Of a stretch of 64,000 nucleotides of DNA, positions 36,133 to 44,491 are shown piece by piece. A program made the translations under genes and the position numbers. Under the pieces are notes generated by a model. It was not told the origin of the DNA and did no database searches. It was given only the letters and a program-made list of their open reading frames with translations. Source of the stretch: Qipengyuania citrea (GTDB lineage Bacteria > Pseudomonadota > Alphaproteobacteria > Sphingomonadales > Sphingomonadaceae); assembly GCF_024171405.1 (NCBI RefSeq), contig NZ_JALJZT010000002.1:1240001-1304000 (forward strand), read 5' to 3'. How positions within the stretch are numbered: position 1 is the first letter of the stretch; each line of letters starts with the position of its first letter.

Positions 36133-36894
36133 ATGGCGCTCACCGACGAGCTGGACCGCTATCCCAAGACTGGACGGTTCCTGACCGGGCGCTTGCGGCA
36201 CGACATGACCGATGCCGAGAAGTCCGAACTCGAAGGTCTGGTCGCGCGGACGCTGACGCTGCAGGACGGCGAGCGGCTGATCGCGCGCGGTGAAGAATGC
36301 GATTGCTCCACGCTGTTGATCGACGGCTTCGTCCTGCGCACGCTGGAAAGCGAGGACCGGCGCTATGCGGTGAGCTTTCACGTGCCGGGGGATTTCGTCG
36401 ACCTGCATTGCTTCGCGCTCAAGCGGCTCGATCACAACATCGATTGCGTGGGTTCGGTGAAACTCGGCCAGGTGCCGCATGCGGCGATCGCGGAGGTGAT
36501 GGCGAACCGCCCGCATCTGGCGCGCCTGTTCTGGTTCTCGACCCTGCTCGACGCGGCGATGCATCGCGAGTGGATCATGAAGCTCGAACAGCTCACCGCT
36601 CCCAAGCGCATTGCGCATATCTTCGCCGAAATCTGGCGCCGGCTCGAAATGGTCGGCATCGGCTATGCCGATGGCTTCGAGACCCCGCTGCGCCAAAGCG
36701 ACATTGCCGATATGTGCGGTGCGACCTCGATCCACACCAACCGCGCGCTGGCCGACCTCAGGAAGAACGGCCTGGCCGATTTCCAGCGCGGCAAGGTACG
36801 GATTGCGGACCGCACAAGGCTGGAGGCCTATGCCGGCTTCAACCCCGATTACCTGTATGGCGACGGCGCCTTGTCGCTGCGCGAATTCGCGTGA
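36133..36894 (+). CDS. Crp/Fnr family transcriptional regulator (paralogue 1)
   Basis: This 253-residue protein has a cNMP-binding-like N-terminal beta-barrel (VSFHVPGDFVDLHCFALKRLD) and a C-terminal winged helix (RQSDIADMCGATSIHTNRALADLRKNG), where the recognition helix falls. It lacks the usual Glu/Arg pair of cAMP binders, so its effector is unknown, and it has no Cys pattern for an FNR cluster. AGGAGG supports the ATG at 36133. It is 250-residue kin to the second regulator at 37768 and forms an operon with the sulfotransferase (GTGA overlap). Confidence 0.88.
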   Translation: MALTDELDRYPKTGRFLTGRLRHDMTDAEKSELEGLVARTLTLQDGERLIARGEECDCSTLLIDGFVLRTLESEDRRYAVSFHVPGDFVDLHCFALKRLDHNIDCVGSVKLGQVPHAAIAEVMANRPHLARLFWFSTLLDAAMHREWIMKLEQLTAPKRIAHIFAEIWRRLEMVGIGYADGFETPLRQSDIADMCGATSIHTNRALADLRKNGLADFQRGKVRIADRTRLEAYAGFNPDYLYGDGALSLREFA

Positions 36895-37691
36895 GCCACC
36901 GCCCCAATCGCTTCGTGTTCGTCGCCGGGCTGCATCGGACCGGAACGAGCCTGCTGGCGCGTATTCTCGGCGCGCATCCGGCGGTCGGCGGCATCGAAGG
37001 CGCGCCGGTGCCCGAGAACGAGGGATGCTATCTGCAGGGCGGTATCTCGCATACCGCATGCGATGGACGGCCGGGGCACTATGCGACCGACCCGCGCCAG
37101 CATCATACCGAAAGGTCGCGCTGGAATACGCTGGAAACGCAGCGGCGTATGCTGTCGGACTGGTCGCCATGGCTGGACCGGGGCAAGCCCTGGTGGCTCG
37201 AGAAATCGCCTGTGAACCTGACCCGGATGCGCTTGTACCAGCAGCTGTTTCCCACCTCGCAATTCATCGTGATCCTGCGCCATCCCGAAATGATGGCGGC
37301 AGCGCTGGCGAAATGGGTCGATCACGAACCGGACGCGCTCATCCGCTATGCGCTCGATGCCTATGATCTCGTGGCCGCAGACCTGCCATACCTGCATGCC
37401 TCGCTGGTCATTCGCTACGAGGATCTCGTCGCCCGCCCTGATGTTACGCGGCAGGCGCTGTTCGCCTTTCTCGACCTCGCCGATCACGACCCCGGCATCG
37501 CACTGCGCGATGGCAATGCCGACTACGCAGCCGCACACCGCGCGACCGGCGACCTCGCGGGGCGCCTCACAAACTGGGGCTATGGCGCCGGCGGAAAGGT
37601 CGCGGACTTCACCCCGCATTGCGCGCATCCCCTGCGCCGGGTCCAGGAAGCAACCGCGCGGGTCTTGACCGCGCAAGCGGACGAAAAATGA
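36891..37691 (+). CDS. Sulfotransferase family protein
   Basis: This 266-residue protein starts at GTG 36891, overlapping the regulator stop by GTGA. The PAPS-binding loop is GLHRTGTSLLARILGAHP; the second site is IVILRHPEMM. A conserved Arg/Ser and YEDLVARP follow. It would transfer sulfate from PAPS to a sugar or lipid. With the neighbouring glycosyltransferases this points to a sulfated glycoconjugate. The substrate is not predictable. Confidence 0.84.
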   Translation: MSHRPNRFVFVAGLHRTGTSLLARILGAHPAVGGIEGAPVPENEGCYLQGGISHTACDGRPGHYATDPRQHHTERSRWNTLETQRRMLSDWSPWLDRGKPWWLEKSPVNLTRMRLYQQLFPTSQFIVILRHPEMMAAALAKWVDHEPDALIRYALDAYDLVAADLPYLHASLVIRYEDLVARPDVTRQALFAFLDLADHDPGIALRDGNADYAAAHRATGDLAGRLTNWGYGAGGKVADFTPHCAHPLRRVQEATARVLTAQADEK

Positions 37692-37713
37692 TGCCGGGGC
37701 GCAAAAAGAACAG

Positions 37714-37731
37714 AAAGCTAACATGCGTTAA
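37714..37731. promoter_or_regulatory. Palindromic GCTAAC-N4-GTTA site upstream of regulator 2
   Basis: The sequence around 37717-37731 reads GCTAAC, ATGC, GTTAAT. The half-site spacing of four bases is the geometry of Crp/Fnr operators (as in TTGAT-N4-ATCAA). A 10-base core (ACATGCGTTA, 37721-37730) is repeated exactly at 40738-40747. It is a likely operator for one of the two regulators. Confidence 0.55.
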
Positions 37732-37767
37732 TAGACGGTGTTTGCGCGACTTGCTTTACCGCGCGCG

Positions 37768-38541
37768 ATGAACGGGACCACCGAACTCCTGGGAACGGCA
37801 AGCTTCCCCCTGACCGGCAATTTCCTCGCCGGACGCCTGCGTCACAACCTCAGCCTCGACGATCTGCAATATATCGAGGGGCTGGTGGAGAGCGTCGAGG
37901 AGCATGACGACGGTGCGCGTCTGCTGTCCCGCGGAATCAAGACCGATCGCAGCACGATCCTGATCGAGGGATACATCTTCCGCACCATCGAGAGCGGCAA
38001 CAAGCGGTTCATCACCGGGGTCCATGTCCCGGGGGACTTCGTCGACCTGCACGGCTTTGCGCTCAAGCGGCTCGATCACAATATCGACGCCGCGGGCAAG
38101 GTGAAGGTGGGTTCGGTCAGCCATGAGACGCTGCGCACGGTGATGCGCGATCGGCCGGGCGTGGCGCGGGCAATGTGGTTTGCCACGCTGCTCGACGCCG
38201 CGATCCATCGCAAATGGATCCAGACGCTGGAGCAGCTCGACGCGCCGCGGCGCATTGCGCATCTCTATGCCGAATTGCATACCCGGCTGGAGCTGGTCGG
38301 GCGCGGCGTGACGCGCGCGCTGCGGACCCCCTTCACCCAGTTCGACATGGCCGACATGTGCGGGGTGAGCGCGATCCACGCGAACCGCGCCGTGGGCAAG
38401 TTGCGCGAGCTGGGTATCGCCGAAATCCGGCGCGGCGATCTGTACACCAACGACTGGGCCGCGCTGAAACGCTATGCGCAGTTCGACCCCGATTACCTTT
38501 ATGGCGACGGACCGCTGAAGGTGAAGGAAGACTGGGACTAG
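37768..38541 (+). CDS. Crp/Fnr family transcriptional regulator (paralogue 2)
   Basis: This 257-residue protein is clearly related to the regulator at 36133: both share GDFVDLH-FALKRLDHNID and the C-terminal YLYGDG. The winged helix lies around FDMADMCGVSAIHANRAVGKL. ATG at 37768 was chosen because its N-terminus aligns with paralogue 1; it has no clear ribosome site, and GTG at 37738 would add ten residues. A candidate operator palindrome lies 37 bases upstream, suggesting autoregulation or cross-regulation. Its stop shares CTAG with the convergent DUF421 gene. Confidence 0.87.
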   Translation: MNGTTELLGTASFPLTGNFLAGRLRHNLSLDDLQYIEGLVESVEEHDDGARLLSRGIKTDRSTILIEGYIFRTIESGNKRFITGVHVPGDFVDLHGFALKRLDHNIDAAGKVKVGSVSHETLRTVMRDRPGVARAMWFATLLDAAIHRKWIQTLEQLDAPRRIAHLYAELHTRLELVGRGVTRALRTPFTQFDMADMCGVSAIHANRAVGKLRELGIAEIRRGDLYTNDWAALKRYAQFDPDYLYGDGPLKVKEDWD

Positions 38542-39083
38542 TCTTTCAGGTCATCCGGGCAGTGAACGTCGGACAATGCCTCAGCATCGCCCCAGCGCAC
38601 ATCCTGGCGCGGGATCACCGACAGCTCGCCATTGGTTTCGAGCACTACCCAATTGGCATCGGCGTTGGCAGTGATGCCGTTCTGCCGAAGCGCGGACCTG
38701 ATCTCTTCCTCCGAAATCCGCGTACGCTCCATCGCGTCGCGCAGATAGTCGCCCTTGTGCGTCAGCAGCGTCGGCTCGGCCTTGACGACGGCGGCGGCGG
38801 TCTCGCTTTGCTGGACCATCCGCGTGGTCAGATACTGGCAGGCTGCCAGCACGATGATCGCGGTCACCGCATCGAGCGTCGCGACATTGCGCAGCAGGAT
38901 CCCGCTCGCAGCCAGGCTGCCGACCGCGACGTTGATGATCCAGTCGAAATTGTTGAGCTCGCTGGTCGTGCGCTTGCCGACCAGGCGCACCATGATGATG
39001 ATCAGGACGTAGAAGAGAAAGGCATTGCCGGCGATTTCGAGCATCCGGGGCCAGCCGGACCAGAGATTGAGCGCATCAGCCAC
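38538..39083 (-). CDS. DUF421 (YetF-like) membrane protein
   Basis: This 181-residue protein has three N-terminal membrane helices (from FLFYVLIIIMVRLVGKRT) followed by a soluble DUF421 domain with LRDAMERTRISEEEIRSALRQNGI. The KRT/SELNNFDWIINVAVGS segment is the family signature. Function is unknown; YetF proteins are sporulation-related in Bacillus. It overlaps DUF1989 by 8 bases and is the last gene of a four-gene operon. Confidence 0.85.
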   Translation of the reverse strand: MADALNLWSGWPRMLEIAGNAFLFYVLIIIMVRLVGKRTTSELNNFDWIINVAVGSLAASGILLRNVATLDAVTAIIVLAACQYLTTRMVQQSETAAAVVKAEPTLLTHKGDYLRDAMERTRISEEEIRSALRQNGITANADANWVVLETNGELSVIPRQDVRWGDAEALSDVHCPDDLKD

Positions 39084-39663
39084 TCGTGCTCACCTCATAG
39101 TCGATCGGCCTGAACGATCCGCCGTTGGAATCGTAGGCCGAACAGGCGGTAAGGCCGATGATCAAATCCATCTCCGCCCGCATCACGATCGTATCGCCCG
39201 GCTCGCTCAGCGGCGGCTTGACCGTCAGCACACCGCTGTCGCCATCGACCGGGACATTCATGAACAGGTTGAATGCGGTCGGGATATCGTCCGGCCCGAT
39301 ACCATAGGGCTCCAGCGCCTCGGCCAGATTGCCGAAACAGCCCCGGTGGAGCGGCTTGTCGGGATAGAAATGCTTGAAAGTGTCTTCCGAACACGGGGTC
39401 AGCAGGAAATCATGCCGTTTGACCGTATCCGACGTGATCGACAGCATCGGGTTCGACCGGTTCGACCACAGGCGGTGCCCCCGGCCCAGCCGGATCGTCT
39501 CTTCATAATCGAAGGTGCGGCCGTTGGAAATGACTTCGCGGACATCGTGCGCGTTATAGGCCAGCAGGTCGGACACCTGGCTGCCTTCGGGATCGCAGAC
39601 GGTGAGCTGCGCGCCTTTCGGCAGTTCGAACGCCACGCCGCTGCGCGGTTCTATGCGGTTCAT
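39076..39663 (-). CDS. DUF1989 (urea carboxylase-associated family) protein
   Basis: This 195-residue protein has the DUF1989 pattern: IEPRSGVAFELPKGAQLTV, LLAYNAHDVREVISNGRT, LLTPCSEDTFKHFY and PTAFNLFMNVPVD. DUF1989 proteins occur next to urea carboxylase and guanidine-related genes and may bind a metal through conserved His, Cys and Asp residues. The partner here is a YqcI/YcgG-type haem protein. The gene overlaps that partner by ATGA and DUF421 by 8 bases. No reaction is established. Confidence 0.85.
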   Translation of the reverse strand: MNRIEPRSGVAFELPKGAQLTVCDPEGSQVSDLLAYNAHDVREVISNGRTFDYEETIRLGRGHRLWSNRSNPMLSITSDTVKRHDFLLTPCSEDTFKHFYPDKPLHRGCFGNLAEALEPYGIGPDDIPTAFNLFMNVPVDGDSGVLTVKPPLSEPGDTIVMRAEMDLIIGLTACSAYDSNGGSFRPIDYEVSTSG

Positions 39664-40361
39664 TGCTTCTCCATTCGGGGATCGCGGAACGGGCAGGTCC
39701 AGTCGTCATCGACGGCCCGTCCGCTATATTGACGCGCTTCGCTGCTCTCGCCGTGGCGGGCGAGCATCGGGTTGATATCGCCTGCCAGAGTGCGGTCGCG
39801 CTCGAGGATTGCCTCGCGCATGCGTTCATATCGCCCGTCCTCGCGCAGCGCTTCGAACTGGTTGTGCAGGTTGAAGACCATCGTCGGATAGGCAAAGCGC
39901 CGCGCCGGGCGCGAGGCATGCGGGTGCAGGCCGACGACGAAATAGGCTTCGCCGCCAAAGCTGAGCGAGAAATGCGGATCGGTCGGATCGGGGCTGACGC
40001 TGGGGTCGTAGCTCTGGCCGAGCCATTTGTCCTTTTCGGCAAAGGACTGGAGCCGTTCCCACAACAGGCTTTCATATTCGCTCTCGTCGAGCGAGCCGGG
40101 TTGCTCGAACACCACCGCCATGCTGCGCAGGCCCTCGGGATCGTTGCGATACCGCTCGGCCCATTCGATCAGCCGGTCGTGGATCCGCAGATCGTCCCAG
40201 CCGCTGCGCATGTCGTGCGCGACGAGCACGTCGAGCAGGTCGCGCGCCTGGGCCGATTTTGCACCGACGCAGGGGAACGCCGTATCGGCGATATGCGCGC
40301 GGAACTGTGCTTCGATATCGCGGGCGACGCTATCGTCGACCGCCAGAACGCCGGGTTTCAT
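39660..40361 (-). CDS. YqcI/YcgG family haem-dependent oxygenase-like protein (GntA-like)
   Basis: This 233-residue protein starts at ATG 40361 with AAGGAG upstream. It has the family features AFPCVGAKSA near the N-terminus and a C-terminal CPFRDPR, and a central YFVVGLHPHASRPARRF that may hold a haem ligand. Characterised members (GntA) N-hydroxylate guanidino compounds. An upstream continuation of the frame to 40796 has non-coding character and was rejected. It is flanked by overlapping genes on both sides. Confidence 0.8.
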   Translation of the reverse strand: MKPGVLAVDDSVARDIEAQFRAHIADTAFPCVGAKSAQARDLLDVLVAHDMRSGWDDLRIHDRLIEWAERYRNDPEGLRSMAVVFEQPGSLDESEYESLLWERLQSFAEKDKWLGQSYDPSVSPDPTDPHFSLSFGGEAYFVVGLHPHASRPARRFAYPTMVFNLHNQFEALREDGRYERMREAILERDRTLAGDINPMLARHGESSEARQYSGRAVDDDWTCPFRDPRMEKQ

Positions 40362-40597
40362 TGCGACGACACTCCTTCGGGCACGAATTGAAGGCTGGTG
40401 TCCTTCGTGCGGCCCATCGACCAATTGGCTTGCAGGCGAACCTTGGGATTGGGGGCGCACCAGATCTCGCCCGACCCGTCGAGCGCGGTGACCCAGATCA
40501 GATTGTGTTCGACCCCATAGTCGATCACGGCAAAGGCCAGCCCCGCACCCTTGTCGGTCACCAGCACCGGAAGCGGTGGATTGAGTTGCGTGAACAC
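40358..40597 (-). CDS. Small conserved hypothetical protein (79 aa)
   Basis: From GTG 40597 (GCGAGG ribosome site) the protein has 79 residues: VFTQLNPPLPVLVTDKGAG then AFAVIDYGVEHNLIWVTALD, ending in a basic tail. It has no membrane helix. It overlaps the GntA-like gene by ATGA and is the first gene of that operon. I do not recognise a named family; short proteins of this type recur beside GntA-like genes in marine proteobacteria in my recollection, but I cannot confirm it here. Confidence 0.65.
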   Translation of the reverse strand: MFTQLNPPLPVLVTDKGAGLAFAVIDYGVEHNLIWVTALDGSGEIWCAPNPKVRLQANWSMGRTKDTSLQFVPEGVSSQ

Positions 40598-40869
40598 CGG
40601 AAACCTCGCGTTTAAGCCCAACAGAAGGCCGCAGGGCCCGCGCGCCGCGCCAGCCCCACGTATGCAACCACGCGCCCGATCGGACGCGCGTATCACTACC
40701 GGCCCAACGCATTTGCGCGCTCGTTGATCCGAGACTGACATGCGTTAGCTTGCACCCGGAACGGGTAGGCACGCGTATCGCGAAGCCGTCCGGCACGACG
40801 TTTGGCTTTCCCCGGCCGCCGCGCTAGGCCGCGCGCAAACCGATATCGAAGGACGGGTTTCATCACGCC
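40598..40869. promoter_or_regulatory. Divergent control region with a palindrome matching the regulator-2 site
   Basis: The 272 bases between the four-gene minus operon and the DUF819 gene contain TGAC-ATGC-GTTAGC at 40736-40749. Its core ACATGCGTTA (40738-40747) is identical to 37721-37730, and its right half GTTAGC is the complement of the left half of that site. Nothing coding was seen in the region. Confidence 0.5.
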
Positions 40870-42084
40870 ATGATCAGCGACGACAGGATTATTCTCGGGC
40901 TGCTCGCCCTGGTGCTCGGCTTTGTATTCGCCACGCGCGACCGACCCGGCTGGCAGCGCTTCTACGTCTTCGTGCCGATCATCCTGGTCTGCTATCTCGT
41001 CCCCAGCCTGATGACGACTTTCGGGCTGATCGATGTGTCCGAAAGCAATCTGTGGCCGGTGGCGAAGGATTATTTCCTGCCTGCCGCGCTGTTCCTGATG
41101 ACACTGTCGATCGACATCAAGGGGATCCTCGGCCTCGGCAGCAAGGCGATCGTCATGTTCCTGACCGCGACCGTCGGCATCGTCCTCGGCGGGCCGCTGG
41201 CGCTGTGGATCGTGGCGCAGTTCGAACCTTCGATTATCGGTGCGGGCGACACCGCCGCATGGCGCGGGCTGGCGACGCTGGCGGGCAGCTGGATCGGCGG
41301 CGGCGCCAACCAGACCGCGATGCTCGAGGTCTATGGCTACCCGCTCGAAGGCTTTGCCGCGCTGCTGGCGGTCGACATCATCGTCGCCGAGATCTGGATG
41401 GTGTTCCTGCTCTATGGCGCGGGCGCGCACGAGCGCGTCGACAAATGGCTGGGCGCGGACAGTTCGTCGATTGCCCGGCTGCGCGACACGATGGCCGATT
41501 ACACCGCGAGCATCGAACGCGTCGCCAAGGCGAACGACTACGTTCTGCTGTTCGGCGTGACCTTCGCCATCGTCGGGCTCGCGCATCTGCTCGGCGGCTG
41601 GCTGGGCGGCTGGTTCGCCGCGATGCAGGGCGAGGACGCCACGCTGGCGAGCGAATTCTTCTGGGTCGTGGTCATCGCTACCACCGCGGGGTTGGCCGCC
41701 AGCTTCACCCGCGCCCGCGAGCTCGAAGGTATCGGCGCGAGCAAGTTCGGCGTCCTGTTCATCTTCCTGCTGGTGGCGGTGATCGGCACACGGATGGACG
41801 TGACCAAGATTGCCGATGCGCCCGCTTTCATGGCGATCGGTTTCATCTGGATGCTGTTCCACGTCGTCCTGCTGCTGGGCGTGGCCAAGCTCATCAAGGC
41901 GCCGTTCTTCTTCGTCGCGGTGGGCAGCAAGGCGAATATCGGCGGTGCCGCGTCGGCGCCGGTGGTGGCGGCGGCATTCCATCCCGCGCTGGCCCCGGTC
42001 GGCGTGCTGCTGGCCGTGCTGGGCTATGCGCTGGGGACCTATGGCGCGATCCTGTGCGCGCAGATGATGGCGGCGGTCGGCTAG
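40870..42084 (+). CDS. DUF819 (YjcL-like) membrane protein
   Basis: This 404-residue protein has about ten membrane helices with the DUF819 segments LAGSWIGGGANQTAMLE and VAVGSKANIGGAASAPVVA. The paired Gly/Ala-rich re-entrant motifs suggest a transporter; substrates are unknown. It is divergent from the operon encoding the GntA-like protein and shares its control region. It lies 88 bases ahead of mmsA with no clear terminator. Confidence 0.85.
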   Translation: MISDDRIILGLLALVLGFVFATRDRPGWQRFYVFVPIILVCYLVPSLMTTFGLIDVSESNLWPVAKDYFLPAALFLMTLSIDIKGILGLGSKAIVMFLTATVGIVLGGPLALWIVAQFEPSIIGAGDTAAWRGLATLAGSWIGGGANQTAMLEVYGYPLEGFAALLAVDIIVAEIWMVFLLYGAGAHERVDKWLGADSSSIARLRDTMADYTASIERVAKANDYVLLFGVTFAIVGLAHLLGGWLGGWFAAMQGEDATLASEFFWVVVIATTAGLAASFTRARELEGIGASKFGVLFIFLLVAVIGTRMDVTKIADAPAFMAIGFIWMLFHVVLLLGVAKLIKAPFFFVAVGSKANIGGAASAPVVAAAFHPALAPVGVLLAVLGYALGTYGAILCAQMMAAVG

Positions 42085-42172
42085 CCGCGCGCGGCAAAGG
42101 TTTCACCCGATACCGGTTGCTTTCGGACCTTGCGCGCGTATGGGCCGTTGCAAAGAAAAGAGAGGAACTTTC

Positions 42173-43669
42173 ATGCGTCAGCTTGACCATTTCATCGTCG
42201 GCGGAGCGAGCGCTCCCGCGGCCCGCACCCACAAGATCTGGAACCCCTCGACGGGCGAAGTCCAGGCCGAGGTTCCGCTGGGCGACGCCGCCTTGCTCGA
42301 CCGCGCGGTCGCCGCCGCCAAGAAGGTCCAGCCCGAATGGGCGGCGACCAACCCGCAGCGCCGCGCGCGGGTGATGTTCGAATTCAAACGGCTGGTCGAA
42401 GCCAACAAGCAGGAACTGGCCGAACTGCTTGCCAGCGAGCACGGCAAGGTGGTCGACGATGCGCATGGCGACGTGCAGCGCGGGCTCGAAGTCATCGAAT
42501 ATGCCTGCGGCATCCCGCAGGCGCTGAAGGGCGAATATTCGCAGGGCGCGGGCCCCGGCATCGATGTCTATTCGATGCGCCAGCCGCTGGGCATCGGCGC
42601 GGGCATCACCCCCTTCAACTTCCCCGCCATGATCCCGATGTGGATGTTCGGCATGGCGATCGCGGCGGGCAACGCCTTCATCCTCAAGCCGTCCGAACGC
42701 GATCCCAGCGTGCCGATCCGCCTTGCCGAACTGTTCGTCGAAGCGGGCGCGCCCGAGGGACTGCTGCAGGTCGTCCATGGCGACAAGGAAATGGTTGATG
42801 CCATCCTCGACCATGAAGACATCGCCGCGGTCAGCTTCGTCGGGTCGAGCGACATCGCGCATTATGTCTACAAGCGCGGCGTCGCTGCGGGTAAGCGCGT
42901 CCAGGCGATGGGCGGCGCGAAGAACCACGGCATCGTTATGCCCGATGCCGATCTCGACCAGGTGGTGGGCGATCTCGCCGGGGCCGCCTTCGGTTCCGCG
43001 GGGGAACGCTGCATGGCGCTGCCGGTGGTCGTGCCCGTGGGCGAGGACACCGCCGAGAGGCTGCGCGAAAAGCTGATCCCCGCGATCAATGCGCTGCGCA
43101 TCGGCGTTTCGACCGATCCCGACGCGCATTACGGCCCCGTCGTCACGCCCGAGCACAAGGCGCGGATCGAACAGTGGATCGACACCGCCGAACAGGAAGG
43201 CGCCGAAGTCGTGATCGACGGCCGCGGGTTCACGCTGCAGGGGCACGAGAAGGGCTTCTTCGTCGGCCCGACGCTGCTCGACCGCGTAACCACCGACATG
43301 GAAAGCTACCGCGAGGAAATCTTCGGACCCGTCCTGCAAATCGTGCGTGCCGACGATTTCGAGCATGCACTGCGGCTGCCGAGCGAGCACCAGTATGGCA
43401 ATGGCGTCGCCATCTTCACGCGCAACGGCCATGCGGCGCGCGAATTCGCGCACCGGGTGAATGTCGGCATGGTCGGGATCAACGTTCCGATTCCCGTCCC
43501 CGTCAGCTATCACAGCTTTGGCGGATGGAAACGTTCGGGCTTCGGCGACACCGACCAGTATGGCCAGGAAGGCCTGAAGTTCTGGACCAAGGCCAAGAAG
43601 GTCACCCAGCGCTGGCCCGATGGCGGCGGCGACGGATCGAACGCCTTCGTCATCCCTACTATGGGGTAA
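42173..43669 (+). CDS. mmsA: CoA-acylating methylmalonate-semialdehyde dehydrogenase
   Basis: This 498-residue enzyme oxidises methylmalonate semialdehyde to propionyl-CoA, the last valine-specific step. The catalytic Cys is in GSAGERCMALPVVV, with PFNFPAMIPMWMFG and the CoA-type FGGWKRSGFGD segment characteristic of MmsA. ATG at 42173 has AGAGAGGAAC just upstream, and an upstream in-frame ATG at 42140 lacks one. Genes for the earlier valine steps follow at 44923-49109. Confidence 0.95.
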   Translation: MRQLDHFIVGGASAPAARTHKIWNPSTGEVQAEVPLGDAALLDRAVAAAKKVQPEWAATNPQRRARVMFEFKRLVEANKQELAELLASEHGKVVDDAHGDVQRGLEVIEYACGIPQALKGEYSQGAGPGIDVYSMRQPLGIGAGITPFNFPAMIPMWMFGMAIAAGNAFILKPSERDPSVPIRLAELFVEAGAPEGLLQVVHGDKEMVDAILDHEDIAAVSFVGSSDIAHYVYKRGVAAGKRVQAMGGAKNHGIVMPDADLDQVVGDLAGAAFGSAGERCMALPVVVPVGEDTAERLREKLIPAINALRIGVSTDPDAHYGPVVTPEHKARIEQWIDTAEQEGAEVVIDGRGFTLQGHEKGFFVGPTLLDRVTTDMESYREEIFGPVLQIVRADDFEHALRLPSEHQYGNGVAIFTRNGHAAREFAHRVNVGMVGINVPIPVPVSYHSFGGWKRSGFGDTDQYGQEGLKFWTKAKKVTQRWPDGGGDGSNAFVIPTMG

Positions 43670-43701
43670 GCGCCGCGCCAGGCGAACTTGGGAGAGAAAC
43701 G

Positions 43702-44172
43702 ATGAACCGCATACTGTTCCCCGCCGCCTTGCCGCTCGCGGTACTGCTCGCGGCCTGTTCGGGCGGCGCGGACGAGGCGGCCGCGCCCGACCCTGCCGAA
43801 ACGATGATGCCGGTCGAACCCGATGGCGGGATCGGCGACGGCGCCGGACCTCCCGGACGCGTCGTTGCAGAAACCATCCCCGCCGCTTTCCGCGGCGTGT
43901 GGGACTATGTCGAGGGAAGCTGCGATCCGGCTTCCGACATGCGGGTCGAGATCGGGCCGAAGACCATGCAGTTCTACGAATCGCATGGCGATGTGACCGG
44001 GGTCGAAGTCGGCAGCCCGCAGGACATCGTCGTTTCGCTGGCGATGGAAGGCGAAGGCGAAACATGGGACATGGCGCGCAAGTTCACCCTGACGGACGGT
44101 GGACGCACGCTGACGTCCGCGCCTGTCGGGGAAGAGCAATTCGAACCGATGCCGCTCAAGAAATGCGAATAG
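43702..44172 (+). CDS. Hypothetical lipoprotein
   Basis: This 156-residue protein has a lipobox signal: MNRILFPAALPLAVLLAAC, with Cys19 as the lipidation site. The mature part starts with an acidic Ala/Pro-rich linker and carries a compact domain with WDYVEGSCDPASDMRVEIGP and three Cys. It is probably anchored in the outer membrane. No family was recognised. It lies between mmsA and another lipoprotein on the same strand. Confidence 0.75.
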   Translation: MNRILFPAALPLAVLLAACSGGADEAAAPDPAETMMPVEPDGGIGDGAGPPGRVVAETIPAAFRGVWDYVEGSCDPASDMRVEIGPKTMQFYESHGDVTGVEVGSPQDIVVSLAMEGEGETWDMARKFTLTDGGRTLTSAPVGEEQFEPMPLKKCE

Positions 44173-44182
44173 GAGTGTTGCC

Positions 44183-44491
44183 ATGCGTACCCTGATCTTC
44201 ACCGCACTTGCCCTGCCCCTGGCCGCCTGCACCGGCTATTCCGAACCCGCACCCGCACCGCCCGCCCCGCCTCGCGACGCCATGTTCGGGGCCTGCGACG
44301 CAGCCCCGGCGCAGGCGCATGTCGGCCGTGAAGCGACCGAGGAAGCAGGCGCCGCGATTCTGGCGGAAAGCGGCGCCGAAGTGCTGCGCTGGGGCCCGCC
44401 CAATTCGGCATGGACGATGGATTACCGCACCAACCGGGTAAACGTGCGCTATGACGAAGCACGGCTGATCACCGAGATCACCTGCGGATGA
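44183..44491 (+). CDS. Inhibitor I78-family lipoprotein
   Basis: This 102-residue protein has a signal with lipobox LPLAAC (Cys near 14) and a domain with VGREATEEAGAAILAE, RWGPPNSAWTMDYRTNRV and NVRYDEARLITEITCG, which is the I78 fold that inhibits serine peptidases such as subtilisin. A disulfide between the two Cys of the mature part is likely. It overlaps the RidA-like gene by ATGA. It would guard periplasmic proteins. Confidence 0.82.
   Translation: MRTLIFTALALPLAACTGYSEPAPAPPAPPRDAMFGACDAAPAQAHVGREATEEAGAAILAESGAEVLRWGPPNSAWTMDYRTNRVNVRYDEARLITEITCG

Noticed and set aside
36297..36890. N-terminal extension of the sulfotransferase
   Set aside because: It lies out of frame within the Crp/Fnr gene; GTG at 36891 overlaps that gene's stop and gives the expected PAPS loop near the N-terminus.
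40598..40741. Longer start of the 79-residue protein at 40741
   Set aside because: The extra residues are rich in Arg and Cys and lie in a control region with a palindrome; GTG at 40597 has a ribosome site.
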